Source of the DNA: Candidatus Jettenia sp.
GTDB lineage: Bacteria > Planctomycetota > Brocadiia > Brocadiales > Brocadiaceae
NCBI GenBank assembly: GCA_021650895.1
Contig: CP091278.1
Coordinates: 1,083,659-1,147,658, forward strand
DNA length: 64,000 nucleotides
Direction of reading: 5' to 3'
Shown here in pieces: positions 9,774-19,867 of the stretch. Under the pieces are notes generated by a model. The model saw nothing but the letters and a program-made list of their open reading frames with translations, searched no databases and was not told where the DNA came from. Position 1 is the stretch's first letter, and each line of letters starts with the position of its first letter. A program made the position numbers and the translations under genes.

Positions 9774-12700
9774 CTACTCAATTAAAGAAAGAATCTCTGG
9801 CATCTTTTTTATAACCGTTACTGTTATATCATCTAGTACCGGCGATTCCGTTTGTGCCCCTACAGCAAAGAGATTTGCCTGGTATTCCAAAACAGCATCT
9901 TCTGGTACGGGAAGGTCTATCCTGGTACCTGTACTTGCCCCATCCCCTCCAAACCAACGCCACAGGATCTTCCCATCCAGGGCCTTTAAGGTTAATTCAA
10001 GGGATACATCGGTTTTCTCTGGCAAATATTCTGTCCACGCAATCGTGCCAATCCGGTTTCCCACAGGCACTATCTTGGTGAAATTACGAACGATATAGCC
10101 ACTATCATCGAGACGGCCATCGTTATTACTATCTCTGATACCAGGAGATACTCCCTGATTATGGTTTTGGTCCATATCCAGATCAAGATAAAGCTCTCCT
10201 GAATCCCATTTCCTATTCCGGTTATAATCGATATACAGTTCACCATTTTCATACGCATTTGCAAGGGTGCTTGTCCCTGCATCGATAAACCGTTCGCCAT
10301 AGAACGAATAAAACTCTCCACTGCTGTCATAAAACGTTAACCCACCCATATCAAATGCCTCTCCTGCATCATATACCCCATTACCGTTCTTATCCTCAAA
10401 CCTACGGCCTGAAGTATCTCTTCTAAAATTGAGGTTATAGTCCTGATACGGCTCACCTCTTTCAAAAACTGAGGTTCCAAAAGAAGAAGCAAATCTTTTT
10501 GGATTACCGGTAACACTCGACGTTCCGTTATAGACAACCAGGTCATCAATGGTTGCCATAAAGGAAGCCCTATCCGTTACTGGCTCAAATATCTTTGTAC
10601 CAATATGAAAAATCGGTGTTGAAGTACCAGAATTCAGGTCACTCAGTCTTGCAGATATCGTTCCCAGGAGGAAGGAGGTATCGGTGCCCAGATCCACAGG
10701 ATTGCCATGTATTATTATGCCATCAATACATAGATTTTGTTCTACATCCTCTTTATTGTCAGATCCATCCGTCTCTACCCACCAACTGTATGCAATATTT
10801 TTCCACACACCTGGCTTTAAAGAAAATGTAGTAGTTCCGACGGTGTTATACGTGGCTGAACCAGGATATATTGGCTCATTCGTAAATGGGACATCATTTA
10901 CAAATAGCCCTGTTACGGTTATGGTACCCGGAAAAGAAAGTCTCTCCAGTTCAAGCCTTGCATTATCTATGAGCCCGTCATTATTAGTATCCCCGAAATC
11001 CTTAAGAGAGAGTTTGAAAAAAACTGTGTACGTACCTGCCAGGCTGTCAAAAGTAAAAGGTGGGCTATCTTTTATCGCAGTGGATGTACCCATAATCATT
11101 CTCAACTGTTCCTCACGAGTAGGCACACCATTATTTTTTGTGACAAAAATTTCATTTTCTATAGGAATTTCATAAAACAATCTTGAAAGGACTATCTCAT
11201 CGGGTTTACTAGCAGCAGTTGTACCGATACCAACGACATCATCCACATAACCGTCTTTATATGGATAAAATGCTGAATCATCATCAATTCCATTTTTCAT
11301 ATCTACTTCAGGGTTTGCCGCAGGATGGCTCCCCGTATCATAACTATCAATAAAGCCATCTCCATCATTATCTTTATTATCCGTTGTTTGCGTACCCACT
11401 TCAGGCACTGCCCATGGATTGGTTATCCGAGAAGATTTTATCCAGAACTCCAGAGCTCCATGCCTGATACCCCGTCCATCTAAGTTAGCGGTAATTGTTC
11501 CTTTACCCAATAAGGCATTCAGATCATATGCAACAACACCTCCACTCACATTCCCTGAATCCGACAATGTCTGGGTAATAACACCATCCGGCGCAAGCCT
11601 GACTGTTATTGTCCCGGCACCCGGTACAAATAAGCTGTCACCCGTATTAGCCGCTTGTGTTACTCCATTGACAATGAGGAGTGGCTTACCTGTCCCAACA
11701 AGTACCGGCGTACCAGTTCCAAACTGATTCACAGTATCGGTGCCCATAAGGTTATAATCACCTTGAAAGTTTGAGGAATAAAGCATTTGAGTGATAGTAC
11801 CAAGGGGAACGGCATTGTAACTGAGTTGTATCAATCCATCTGCCCACGTTTGTTTCCTCGTTGCTGGGGTATCCACACGATACTCAAACACCTTTAACTC
11901 AGGAGTGCTGGTACCTGCGATGTATACCCTGTCCCTCCTGGAATCGATCCCAATAGCCACAGCATTATTGGTCTCCATCCCTATTTCCGATGCTGGCAAA
12001 ATCTGTAATCTCTCATTCCTTGCATTAATTGCGGTAACCGTACCAACGGCACCTTCACTCAGAACAAAAATCAGGTCATCACCCTCATCCATAACCATCT
12101 GTTTTGTATTTGTGGTAACGCTACCAAGCGGTAAGCTATCTAATTCATAAAATGCGGTAGGCATTCCTGTAGTAGTGAGCTTAAGGAGTTCATCGCCTGT
12201 GCCTGCCCCGAGGATATAAAGGAGGCCTTCGTTGGTATCAACAGTTATTGCAGTCGCCTCAAAAGGAGAAGGTAACGCTACCCGTGTTATTTCCTCAAGG
12301 AGATGTGAATCAACATTATCCCGATAATTAATTACTGTATCTGTATCTGTGACGAAAAATTGTTCCAGTTTGTCATCAAAAGCAATATCTACGGGAGAGC
12401 TGGAGAATCCTGTGCTGATACTCAATGGTGTTTTTAAAAGGCTGGACGGATGCTTTGGTTGCGTCGGTTTTGGTCTCACGGCATCATCGATCTCTCCATC
12501 GACGTCACTATCATCGTTATCGATTAAGGTCTCTGACCTTCCCTTTGTAGATGCCCCGATATCATCAGGAGTACCGTCATTATCATCATCAATACCATTG
12601 TTACTTTCATCTGTCAAAGAAGATAAATCATCTACTTCTGGAACTGCACTTACGTCTGCCGGTGGATAACGCCATTCGAGTACATTTGTCGAATTTGATG

Positions 12701-15308
12701 TTATAGCAGTTATTACCTTGTGTCCTGCGTCAAGTGTAATCTTTTTTGGTATCACACCCGAAACCCCTTCTACGTCTTTTCTTCGTCTTGGAATTACTCT
12801 ATTAGGGGTTGTTGTACCGGTAATATCAAATACCCTGATCGTATTACTATTTGATATCCCTGCATACAAACGTCCAAAGTCCGTTGAAGTGAAGAGCGGG
12901 TCTATTGATAGAAACGTTATACCTGCTATTGGTTCAGTACCTATCTGAGAAAGTGCAGGTACATCTGCTTTGTTATATTTCCATATCCCTATATGACTGT
13001 CTCCTCCCACATATACATTCCCGGTAATCTCATCCACCGCAATTGCCGTTGGTTGAAAACTTAATGAGGTACTGGTAGATGAACCCATTTTGATATCATC
13101 TGCATCTTTCATATTTTCAGGATATGAACTTGCCTGGAAAAGGGATTTGGTGTTCAATGCCTTCGATACCGAGTTTGTCCCATAACCTTCAAAGTCTTTT
13201 TGCGTTGTATGTCTGAGGATATCCATTATTTTAGCAACAGCACGTATCCTTTTTCTTCCTAATTCTCCACCAGTTATAGTATCTCCGGATGAGCCCGAGT
13301 ACAAAACGGTGAGTAGTTCATCATCTATACCTTTCAATACCGTACCCGTTGTAATCCCCAGGGAATCTATCTCATAATATCCGGAATGACTAAGGCTTAA
13401 TTCAGTTGTAGGCGTACCAAGGTGTGCCTTATCAAGTGAACGGATGAGTATTCTGTTCGGATTAAACCTTTGCAGCCGTGTGTTTGGTTCTAACTGGGCA
13501 ATCAGACTCTTTTTCTCCTGAAAAAGAACAATATCAATGGGAGAAAGAGATTTTGCAGTATCCGTACCGATAGTATTGTCCATAAACATCTCAAATTCAT
13601 TCCAGCTCATAAAGGGTTTTTGCAACCGGTCTGCAATTATATTAGTCGCAAGCTTATTTGCTGCACCATACGTCGCTGTATCCACAATCCTTATTCCGGT
13701 AGCTATTACTGTATGGAGTACCTCTTTCGTTGCTGTGTTGAGATTAACCGGGTATCTGGGTTCTGCCATAAGGCTTATCGGATTGAATGGATCGGATTTT
13801 ATCGTGGTTGTATCCTCCCATCCCTCTACCGTAACAAAATCCTTTAACCTTTCAAATTCATCTAAATTATCAAAATAGATTGCCTGATCCTCTGTTTGCG
13901 CAGGGTCTCTGTTAATGTTCTCACGGTCGAATATGCGGCCTGCCTTCCGTGCCAATAACGGCCGTTGATCTGGAGGCGCGCAAACGGCTGGAATTGATGG
14001 ACCGGAACGAATTACCTCCAAAAGCTGGTCGATAGACCGAAAGCGTTTGCCAGGCAATGAATTCCTATATTTGATAATAAGTACAGCATCTGCATCATCC
14101 GCCCTCGCTGTGGTTGTTCCAACATTATTTTTTTGATTTATTGAAGGATCACTGGTAATCGTGGTGTAGAGCTCGCAATCGTATTCTATACCGCGGGAGT
14201 TAAATCCAAGATAGGTACCATCGTCTGTAATACTATCACCGTCACGATCCCTGCCATCCCCCCGTTCGTCGATATAAGAGGTCATCAGATCATCATACTC
14301 AGGCAGGCTCTCATTTACAGGGGTCAGAGGTGTATTGAAAGCACTGGGAACAAGTTCTACGACTTTTAAAAGGTAGTTCAAGAGCAGTGCCGTGAGTACA
14401 CCAGGACCGTTCAGGTTTATTTTACCATTTGCATCTATTACCTTTATATGTATATTCCCCAAAAAATCCCTTGATCTTTCTCCATATCCCGGTGTTGAAG
14501 TACCCATGGAGATACGTTTAGAATACCGCAACCATTTTTGCAAACTATTTTCAACCGTATCAAGTCTTCCATTATTATTAAAGTCAGGCTCACCGGCGTC
14601 GTATTTCCCATTCCCCTCGGTCCCTGTTGGATTAAATATTGGGTGATAGTCATCCCCTTCGGGATCTGGATTGTTTATAGGGTCGTAACCGGCCTCATAA
14701 AGACCATAGAGAGGATGGCCCATTGACACACTATAGGGATAACTAGGAATGCGATCGATGCCAATATCTTCATTAACAATTTGACCGTAACTATCTATCA
14801 GGATAATGCCAAAGGCATCTTCAAGTATCCCGTCAGGGGCGTCCTGCTGTCTGTTGCCGTTGGTATCTTCCGAGGTAGGTACAATTTCAGGGTCTCCCGA
14901 TACACCAGGGAGGTCATCAATAATCCCATCCCCATCATCATCTATCCCATTTCGGCCAATAATTGATACATTTTTACTTACGGCACTGATATCAAATTTT
15001 CCATCCCAATTGTTATCCACCTCTCCATCCCTGGCAATAATGCCGTCTTTATTCATATCGGTATCCTGAAAAAAAGCTGCCCACATCGGATCGCTGCAGG
15101 TTTCACTCCCGATCTTATTCTGCATCCCTTCGATTGCTATTGATAAACCCATTCTGGCCGCAGACCTCGATAATTCGCTCGTCTTGCCATCCAACATTTT
15201 ATGATCTAAAAAGTTCAGACCTGATCCTGCTAAAGCAAGGATAAACACAATGGCAATAATTACTACCGTTAATCCAAAAGCCTCTTCTCTTTTAAAATCC
15301 ATATACAA
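9774..15308 (-). CDS. Giant GspK-like pseudopilin fused to beta-propeller and laminin-G-like regions
   Basis: This is one open frame of 1844 residues. The N-terminal helix (FGLTVVIIAIVFILALAGSGL) and the PVNLNTATKEVL motif with a following hairpin region match GspK, which is normally about 320 residues. Calcium-type loops (DTDMNKDG, DDDGDGIIDD, EAGYDPINNPDPEGDDYHP) occur early. Residues of about 750-1130 read like NHL/beta-propeller repeats (AVDEITGNVYVGGDSHIGIW; GIDSRRDRVYIAGT). Later segments (LEFWIKS, YSWWVETDG, ATIDDLVVYNGTS) look like a concanavalin/LamG domain. A second Asp-rich stretch lies near the end (DYNRNRKWDSGELYLD). The protein would sit at the pseudopilus tip with a very large exposed ectodomain. 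The start is ATG 15308 or the in-frame ATG at 15302. Confidence 0.78.
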   Translation of the reverse strand: MYMDFKREEAFGLTVVIIAIVFILALAGSGLNFLDHKMLDGKTSELSRSAARMGLSIAIEGMQNKIGSETCSDPMWAAFFQDTDMNKDGIIARDGEVDNNWDGKFDISAVSKNVSIIGRNGIDDDGDGIIDDLPGVSGDPEIVPTSEDTNGNRQQDAPDGILEDAFGIILIDSYGQIVNEDIGIDRIPSYPYSVSMGHPLYGLYEAGYDPINNPDPEGDDYHPIFNPTGTEGNGKYDAGEPDFNNNGRLDTVENSLQKWLRYSKRISMGTSTPGYGERSRDFLGNIHIKVIDANGKINLNGPGVLTALLLNYLLKVVELVPSAFNTPLTPVNESLPEYDDLMTSYIDERGDGRDRDGDSITDDGTYLGFNSRGIEYDCELYTTITSDPSINQKNNVGTTTARADDADAVLIIKYRNSLPGKRFRSIDQLLEVIRSGPSIPAVCAPPDQRPLLARKAGRIFDRENINRDPAQTEDQAIYFDNLDEFERLKDFVTVEGWEDTTTIKSDPFNPISLMAEPRYPVNLNTATKEVLHTVIATGIRIVDTATYGAANKLATNIIADRLQKPFMSWNEFEMFMDNTIGTDTAKSLSPIDIVLFQEKKSLIAQLEPNTRLQRFNPNRILIRSLDKAHLGTPTTELSLSHSGYYEIDSLGITTGTVLKGIDDELLTVLYSGSSGDTITGGELGRKRIRAVAKIMDILRHTTQKDFEGYGTNSVSKALNTKSLFQASSYPENMKDADDIKMGSSTSTSLSFQPTAIAVDEITGNVYVGGDSHIGIWKYNKADVPALSQIGTEPIAGITFLSIDPLFTSTDFGRLYAGISNSNTIRVFDITGTTTPNRVIPRRRKDVEGVSGVIPKKITLDAGHKVITAITSNSTNVLEWRYPPADVSAVPEVDDLSSLTDESNNGIDDDNDGTPDDIGASTKGRSETLIDNDDSDVDGEIDDAVRPKPTQPKHPSSLLKTPLSISTGFSSSPVDIAFDDKLEQFFVTDTDTVINYRDNVDSHLLEEITRVALPSPFEATAITVDTNEGLLYILGAGTGDELLKLTTTGMPTAFYELDSLPLGSVTTNTKQMVMDEGDDLIFVLSEGAVGTVTAINARNERLQILPASEIGMETNNAVAIGIDSRRDRVYIAGTSTPELKVFEYRVDTPATRKQTWADGLIQLSYNAVPLGTITQMLYSSNFQGDYNLMGTDTVNQFGTGTPVLVGTGKPLLIVNGVTQAANTGDSLFVPGAGTITVRLAPDGVITQTLSDSGNVSGGVVAYDLNALLGKGTITANLDGRGIRHGALEFWIKSSRITNPWAVPEVGTQTTDNKDNDGDGFIDSYDTGSHPAANPEVDMKNGIDDDSAFYPYKDGYVDDVVGIGTTAASKPDEIVLSRLFYEIPIENEIFVTKNNGVPTREEQLRMIMGTSTAIKDSPPFTFDSLAGTYTVFFKLSLKDFGDTNNDGLIDNARLELERLSFPGTITVTGLFVNDVPFTNEPIYPGSATYNTVGTTTFSLKPGVWKNIAYSWWVETDGSDNKEDVEQNLCIDGIIIHGNPVDLGTDTSFLLGTISARLSDLNSGTSTPIFHIGTKIFEPVTDRASFMATIDDLVVYNGTSSVTGNPKRFASSFGTSVFERGEPYQDYNLNFRRDTSGRRFEDKNGNGVYDAGEAFDMGGLTFYDSSGEFYSFYGERFIDAGTSTLANAYENGELYIDYNRNRKWDSGELYLDLDMDQNHNQGVSPGIRDSNNDGRLDDSGYIVRNFTKIVPVGNRIGTIAWTEYLPEKTDVSLELTLKALDGKILWRWFGGDGASTGTRIDLPVPEDAVLEYQANLFAVGAQTESPVLDDITVTVIKKMPEILSLIE

Positions 15309-15498
15309 GGAAATGATTGATTAAGAATTTAACTACAAAGGCGCTACCAATACTGAAACCACAGATTGCACAGATTACACAGATAAAAAACTAAAGTTAA
15401 TAAGTGAGTAAATGAGTATTTAACTTATCTATTCATCTACTTATTTACTCATATACCAAAATCAATGTAATCGGTAATGTCTATTTATCATCCTACTG

Positions 15499-16266
15499 CT
15501 AGTATATCTCCTTCCTCTCGAGAATTATGGTAGCAATGAAAAGGACCACTCCTATATACATCAAACCGTAAAACGAGGTAATGGCTATGTATCCACTTGT
15601 AATAGGGATGCCGGCGGCAAGGGCAGAACTCACATTGAAATCCTCCAGGTTCGGGAGAATAGAATATATGACATTCCCTATAAACTGACTTACACCACCT
15701 TTTTCAATTAATCTGCCACATATGTAGGGTGAGAGGTGTCCTGCAGCATAAATAAAAAAACAAACAACGGCATTCAATGCTATGGGTAAGAAAATTGAGA
15801 GTGTAAGCGAAATAGCGGTAATTATGGCCACCAGTTCGTAAGAGAGAATAATAGATTTCGTAATATTCCCGTAGTGAAGAATATCTCCCTTCCACAAGAG
15901 GGTAAGACCAAGGACCACGGTAAGAAAGAAAAAGGCGCATAATATCGTGAGCATAATACCAATATATTTCCCCAAGATAAACTCCCCCTTACTTATCGGT
16001 TTTGCAAATACTACAAGAATCGCCCTGTTCCTGATATCCTCGGATATAATACCAGGTGAGGCAAGGATGGAGATTAAGAGACCGCACAAAACAATAGAAC
16101 TTATTCCCATTTCACGGATCATATTAATCTCAAGACCGAACCCGAATGTTGTAATAATCCTTGTGATCAATAGTAAAAGCGAAAAAAAGATCACGAGAAA
16201 ATACGAGACAGGCTGGCGGATGGAATCCTTAAAAATACCCATGGTAATAATGAGCGTCTTGTTCAT
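15499..16266 (-). CDS. ABC-2 type transporter permease
   Basis: This 255-residue membrane protein has about six hydrophobic segments and the typical ABC-2 signature: an early TM helix, then ISEDIRNRAILVVFAKPISKGEFILGKYIG, where the permease contacts its ATPase (written here in part of the family pattern ISEDI...RNR..V..KPISR). AAGGAGCATAACT precedes the ATG. No ATPase gene is adjacent; the nearest one is at 26717-27595, so the two may share it. The substrate is unknown. It lies inside the secretion cluster, between the PilP-like and GspK-like genes. Confidence 0.8.
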   Translation of the reverse strand: MNKTLIITMGIFKDSIRQPVSYFLVIFFSLLLLITRIITTFGFGLEINMIREMGISSIVLCGLLISILASPGIISEDIRNRAILVVFAKPISKGEFILGKYIGIMLTILCAFFFLTVVLGLTLLWKGDILHYGNITKSIILSYELVAIITAISLTLSIFLPIALNAVVCFFIYAAGHLSPYICGRLIEKGGVSQFIGNVIYSILPNLEDFNVSSALAAGIPITSGYIAITSFYGLMYIGVVLFIATIILERKEIY

Positions 16267-16337
16267 AGTTATGCTCCTTGAAATATCACATTAAATTAGG
16301 CTGCCTTTGGCAGCGAATCATGAAAAAACAGTGCGAC

Positions 16338-16412
16338 GTAGGGCGAGGCTTTAGCCTTGCCGCTCCGCCTGAATACCTACACGAGGATAGCAACCCTAAA
16401 GGGTTGCTCTAC
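16338..16412. repeat. GTAGGGC palindromic repeat
   Basis: The repeat has GTAGGGCGAGGCTTTAGCC at one end and GGGTTGCTCTAC at the other, with a short Pro/Cys-codon-like centre. The same family occurs at 21965-22205 (interrupted), 26663-26711, 29510-29583, 51398-51471 and 57787-57861, usually beside the phrase AAATTCCTATACAT. Confidence 0.75.
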
Positions 16413-16465
16413 AAAATTGAAATTCCTATACATTTAAAATAGGCCTTCGGCTACTTTAGCGATGT

Positions 16466-16493
16466 GTAGTGGCAAGGCGCGCCTTGCCACTAC
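16466..16493. repeat. GTAGTGGCAAGGC hairpin repeat
   Basis: This near-perfect palindrome (GTAGTGGCAAGGCGC / GCCTTGCCACTAC) is also found at 9212-9237 and 53810-53837, each time followed by AATTTCCTATACAT-like sequence. The region 16267-16585 has no gene. Confidence 0.7.
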
Positions 16494-16585
16494 GTAGTTT
16501 ATTTGAATTTCCTATACATCAAGATATATCCCACAATATCTCATAAAAGAGGCGTTCCACCGAAACATCTCTGTAATCTCAATTG

Positions 16586-17212
16586 TCATTTAATCGTAAA
16601 TTTGTTCGGTGTCGTAGTGTAATCCTGAATTATCCCTTTTCGGTTCATGATCCGGGCAATGGTTGTATCGATAGAGATCACCTTTATCCCATCCCACTCA
16701 TCACCCTCTAAAAGAGTTCTATACCGCCCTGATCTTGCACCCTTCAATACAACACTCAGTCTTTTACTCCTTTCCTTGAGATTCATAATTCCAATAAACA
16801 GATATTCTTCTTTTTCAATTACTGCTTCAGTGGACTTTTCTCCTAATAGGGCATTCACAGCTTCTGAAAAAAACGGGTTACGGTTTAAGGTTACCGGTTC
16901 ATTTTCCTGTACTATGGCTTCTCTCATAAAAATTGCCTGCGGTTCCGTGAGGATAATATCGCTGATTTTTTGCTTTGGTATCTGAATCTCATCGGGTAAT
17001 CCCAGATAACCCTTTACTCTCTCCAGAATCCCTTCCTTTGCTTTATTTTTTTTCGATACAGGGATATCCTGCAGCAGTTTTCCCCGCAAGGAAAAGAAGA
17101 TTGAACAGAACGTCATCACAGATATTATCAGTAATACCTTTTCTATGTTCAGTTCTTTTATCCATTTTTTAAGAATGGAAACGAAATATGTTTGCCCTTT
17201 AGTCATTTGCAT
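16586..17212 (-). CDS. PilP/GspC-like inner-membrane assembly protein
   Basis: The protein has a single N-terminal membrane helix (VLLIISVMTFCSIFF), a linker, and a C-terminal domain EEYLFIGIMNLKERSKRLSV...LLEGDEWDGIKVISIDTTIARI. This follows the pattern of the GspC homology-region / PilP fold that contacts the secretin. It overlaps the PilO-like gene by 14 bases, and an inner ATG at 17206 is an alternative start. Membership is inferred from gene order (M-N-O-P) and the Gly/Asp pattern. Confidence 0.7.
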   Translation of the reverse strand: MQMTKGQTYFVSILKKWIKELNIEKVLLIISVMTFCSIFFSLRGKLLQDIPVSKKNKAKEGILERVKGYLGLPDEIQIPKQKISDIILTEPQAIFMREAIVQENEPVTLNRNPFFSEAVNALLGEKSTEAVIEKEEYLFIGIMNLKERSKRLSVVLKGARSGRYRTLLEGDEWDGIKVISIDTTIARIMNRKGIIQDYTTTPNKFTIK

Positions 17213-18059
17213 GTAATCGCCATGTCGGGGTCATTGGGGCATAGGTAATGGAATCTTTGATTACAAGCTCAAGATACAAGAGTTTAAATCTGACGTTGAG
17301 TTTACCCTTACCTACAACCTGATGCCCATCGGGTACCTGGATTTGTATATCTTCGACGAAAAAGTATCCTTCCGACTTTCTCAATACCTGAAAGGCCTTC
17401 AATACTTCGTCTAAACTGAGTTTGCAGTGTGCTTCTATCATTACCAGATCTATATTCTGGAAAACCATAAGATCCTGTAATGAGCTAGACGCACCGGGGT
17501 CTCCTACTATAATACTTACAAAATGGTTCTTATCGAATCCGCCGTCCAGCATTCGTTCCAGAAACATCTTCAATAGCCACATCCTTCTGAGGTGTTTATT
17601 CATTTCATGTATATCGGTATGAATTGATTTTACCTCAAAAAATTTTCCATATACATTAACACCGGGTATTTTCTCAGAAAGCATATCCCTGAAACGGTCG
17701 ATACATTGTTTATCCTTAATATGAGCAAATCGCTCATCTGGTGATATTACGAACTCGCTTTCCACCTCTGAAAACGAAATGACATCCCTGATATTCTTAG
17801 CCTCGGTTCTATAGTAATCATCAAAATATTGAGCTCTCGTAATAAGCTCATCATAGGTAGGGACACCGCGGATATCATATCGTTTCAGCTCCCGGCTGGA
17901 TGCCTTAAATTTTGCCAGATGTTTTTCTGCAGGGACAATAAAATGTTTATGTGCGTACCCCCTTGCAACAAGAGCGATAATTACCCCTGCAATAAGGAAA
18001 CACATAGCCCGCTTGTTAATACCCAACGTATTATAGACACGGTAAAAAATCGATTTCAT
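17199..18059 (-). CDS. PilO-like inner-membrane assembly protein
   Basis: This 286-residue protein has one N-terminal membrane helix (AMCFLIAGVIIALVARGYA), a helical region of about 60-130, and a C-terminal mixed fold in the place where PilO/GspM normally lies. It sits between the PilM-PilN fusion and the PilP-like gene, with TAGGAAT before the ATG. PilO and PilN form the periplasmic ring connecting the ATPase to the secretin. Sequence similarity is weak by eye and the assignment leans on synteny. Confidence 0.65.
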   Translation of the reverse strand: MKSIFYRVYNTLGINKRAMCFLIAGVIIALVARGYAHKHFIVPAEKHLAKFKASSRELKRYDIRGVPTYDELITRAQYFDDYYRTEAKNIRDVISFSEVESEFVISPDERFAHIKDKQCIDRFRDMLSEKIPGVNVYGKFFEVKSIHTDIHEMNKHLRRMWLLKMFLERMLDGGFDKNHFVSIIVGDPGASSSLQDLMVFQNIDLVMIEAHCKLSLDEVLKAFQVLRKSEGYFFVEDIQIQVPDGHQVVGKGKLNVRFKLLYLELVIKDSITYAPMTPTWRLHAND

Positions 18060-18116
18060 AGTATTCCTATCTTAATATAGTGGATTCGCTTAACCCACCC
18101 GACACCTAATAAATGC

Positions 18117-19673
18117 TCAATCAGTTACACATTCTATGTGAAAAGCAACCGTTCGATTGCCAAGTTCCTTAATTTCTCTAAAACTGACTCCTTTGAATCC
18201 CTTTACCCCTTCCAGATTTGTTACATAACTTTTGAGTATTTCCAGCGGGTTATCTCCTCCCTCCGTTGCCTTAACTTCCCCCTCCAGCCTGAGCCATCGG
18301 GAAGAACCGAGGGACTGGAATCCCCCTACGGTCATGATATCAACATTCTTCAGCGTAATATCTGTGGGAATTTTTATATCAAGAAGTTTCACCAGTGCTG
18401 CATAAGAAAAATCCTTATCACAAATATCCTTCAGTTTTTTGAGCTGTCCCCCAAGCTTCCTTTGTCCTTCTGCAATACCAACGAGCCTGCCCTCATTATG
18501 TATATAAGCTGACAAAGCATTTTCAGCCTTTACTGCATTATTCCTGTATACCTTCATACCACTGTAGCTGTAGTACAAGGTCATACCTGCCGTGGCTAAT
18601 ACAAAAAACATGGCAATCTTGAGGTATCTCAAGTTCCTTTTAGCCCGGTCTTTGATTTCAGTGAGCCTGGACACTAATCTCATATAAACAGGCATCCTGT
18701 TCAGCGCTCCAAGTGCTAACCCCGTGGCTACCGCCATACTGCGCGGGTCATAGTCCATACCACGAGATCTCTTTTTATCGGAGACCTTTATTCCAACTGT
18801 TTCAATAGTATCAAGGGCCCTGACATCTTTATTCAGACGTTCGCCCAGATACCCTGTTAACCCTTTATCGGAGCATCTTTCACCTGATACCCAAAAATGA
18901 GAGATGTCGAATACCGAGAGTTTCAGTTCGCGCCGGCAGGCCATGAGTGTTTGCTGAATCTCGTCATGAATGGCATGGTATGTACCTTGTGTAGTATTAT
19001 CTTCTATTATTTTCCGTCGAACGCTTCGGAAAAAAACAAGCCTGCTTGCAGGTTTCTCTGCATTGACTTTCGCTACAATTGCCATATCGAGACCATCATT
19101 ACTGATGTCAGCACAGAAATGCAGCTCCCCTTCTGTACCTTCTTTCATAAAGGTAATAAGGTTATACAGTGCAAGAGGTCTCGGAACCGAATGATTCATT
19201 CCCTGCACCAGCCCCTCATGAAACTTATGAATAAACTCCAGGGTATCATTTCTGACCAGGGCAACCATCACTAATTCATTCTTTTCCCTGCGGGAAACCC
19301 CCTCGATCCTTGAAAACCCAAAATTAATATCGTTGATATTCTGGGAAGAGAGTATTAAATTAAGAAATGATACCATCCTCTCTTTTACGCTTTTCGGAAC
19401 AAAAAAATATTTATAGAGCACATCTTCAGCCGATGTGGTTATAGCAGGATTCTGCACCCTGAGTTTAGACCTGGAAAGGTCAGCCTTAACCATGCGGGCC
19501 AGGAATTTCGGCGGCTGATGGATCAGCTTGCCTTCTTTCAGGTACTCCTTTATCGGTATAAGGGTGCAGTTTGATACCGTAAAGGACTTACCATGCTTTA
19601 CAACCTGTACAACCTTTATCGTATCGATTCCGATATCTATCCCTGTAGCAGTAATCTTCCTTTTCCGCATCAT
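18117..19673 (-). CDS. PilM-PilN fusion protein
   Basis: The start is placed at the first of two tandem ATGs (19671-19673), preceded by GAGGG; the frame is open further upstream to 19769 without a better site. Residues of about 1-340 are PilM-like, an actin-fold ATPase (TGIDIGIDTIKVVQVVKHG; MAVATGLALGAL). A membrane helix follows (LKIAMFFVLATAGMTLYY), then a coiled-coil and a periplasmic domain with LLDIKIPTDITLKNVDIM, typical of PilN. In most bacteria PilM and PilN are separate, and PilM binds the cytoplasmic tail of PilN; here the contact is made covalent. It lies between the secretin and PilO-like genes. Confidence 0.8.
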   Translation of the reverse strand: MMRKRKITATGIDIGIDTIKVVQVVKHGKSFTVSNCTLIPIKEYLKEGKLIHQPPKFLARMVKADLSRSKLRVQNPAITTSAEDVLYKYFFVPKSVKERMVSFLNLILSSQNINDINFGFSRIEGVSRREKNELVMVALVRNDTLEFIHKFHEGLVQGMNHSVPRPLALYNLITFMKEGTEGELHFCADISNDGLDMAIVAKVNAEKPASRLVFFRSVRRKIIEDNTTQGTYHAIHDEIQQTLMACRRELKLSVFDISHFWVSGERCSDKGLTGYLGERLNKDVRALDTIETVGIKVSDKKRSRGMDYDPRSMAVATGLALGALNRMPVYMRLVSRLTEIKDRAKRNLRYLKIAMFFVLATAGMTLYYSYSGMKVYRNNAVKAENALSAYIHNEGRLVGIAEGQRKLGGQLKKLKDICDKDFSYAALVKLLDIKIPTDITLKNVDIMTVGGFQSLGSSRWLRLEGEVKATEGGDNPLEILKSYVTNLEGVKGFKGVSFREIKELGNRTVAFHIECVTD

Positions 19674-19867
19674 ATGATGACCCTCTGCCCGCAGCAGAAA
19701 AAAACATCTTTTTGACCAATTACAAATACCATGATATTTCTTGCCTCTCTTCTTTCCGTAACAGCTCAAAATGATATTGGATTTGTAGGGGCGAAGTATT
19801 TGCTACCTACAAAACGAACGTATATTTGTCTGTTTTTACAAATACTTCGCTCCTACTTTACCTGAAT

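Noticed and set aside
11419-14646. Many plus-strand open frames of 80-110 codons
   Set aside because: They are antisense shadows of the GspK-like gene, with low-complexity Ser/Pro composition from Asp-rich loops.
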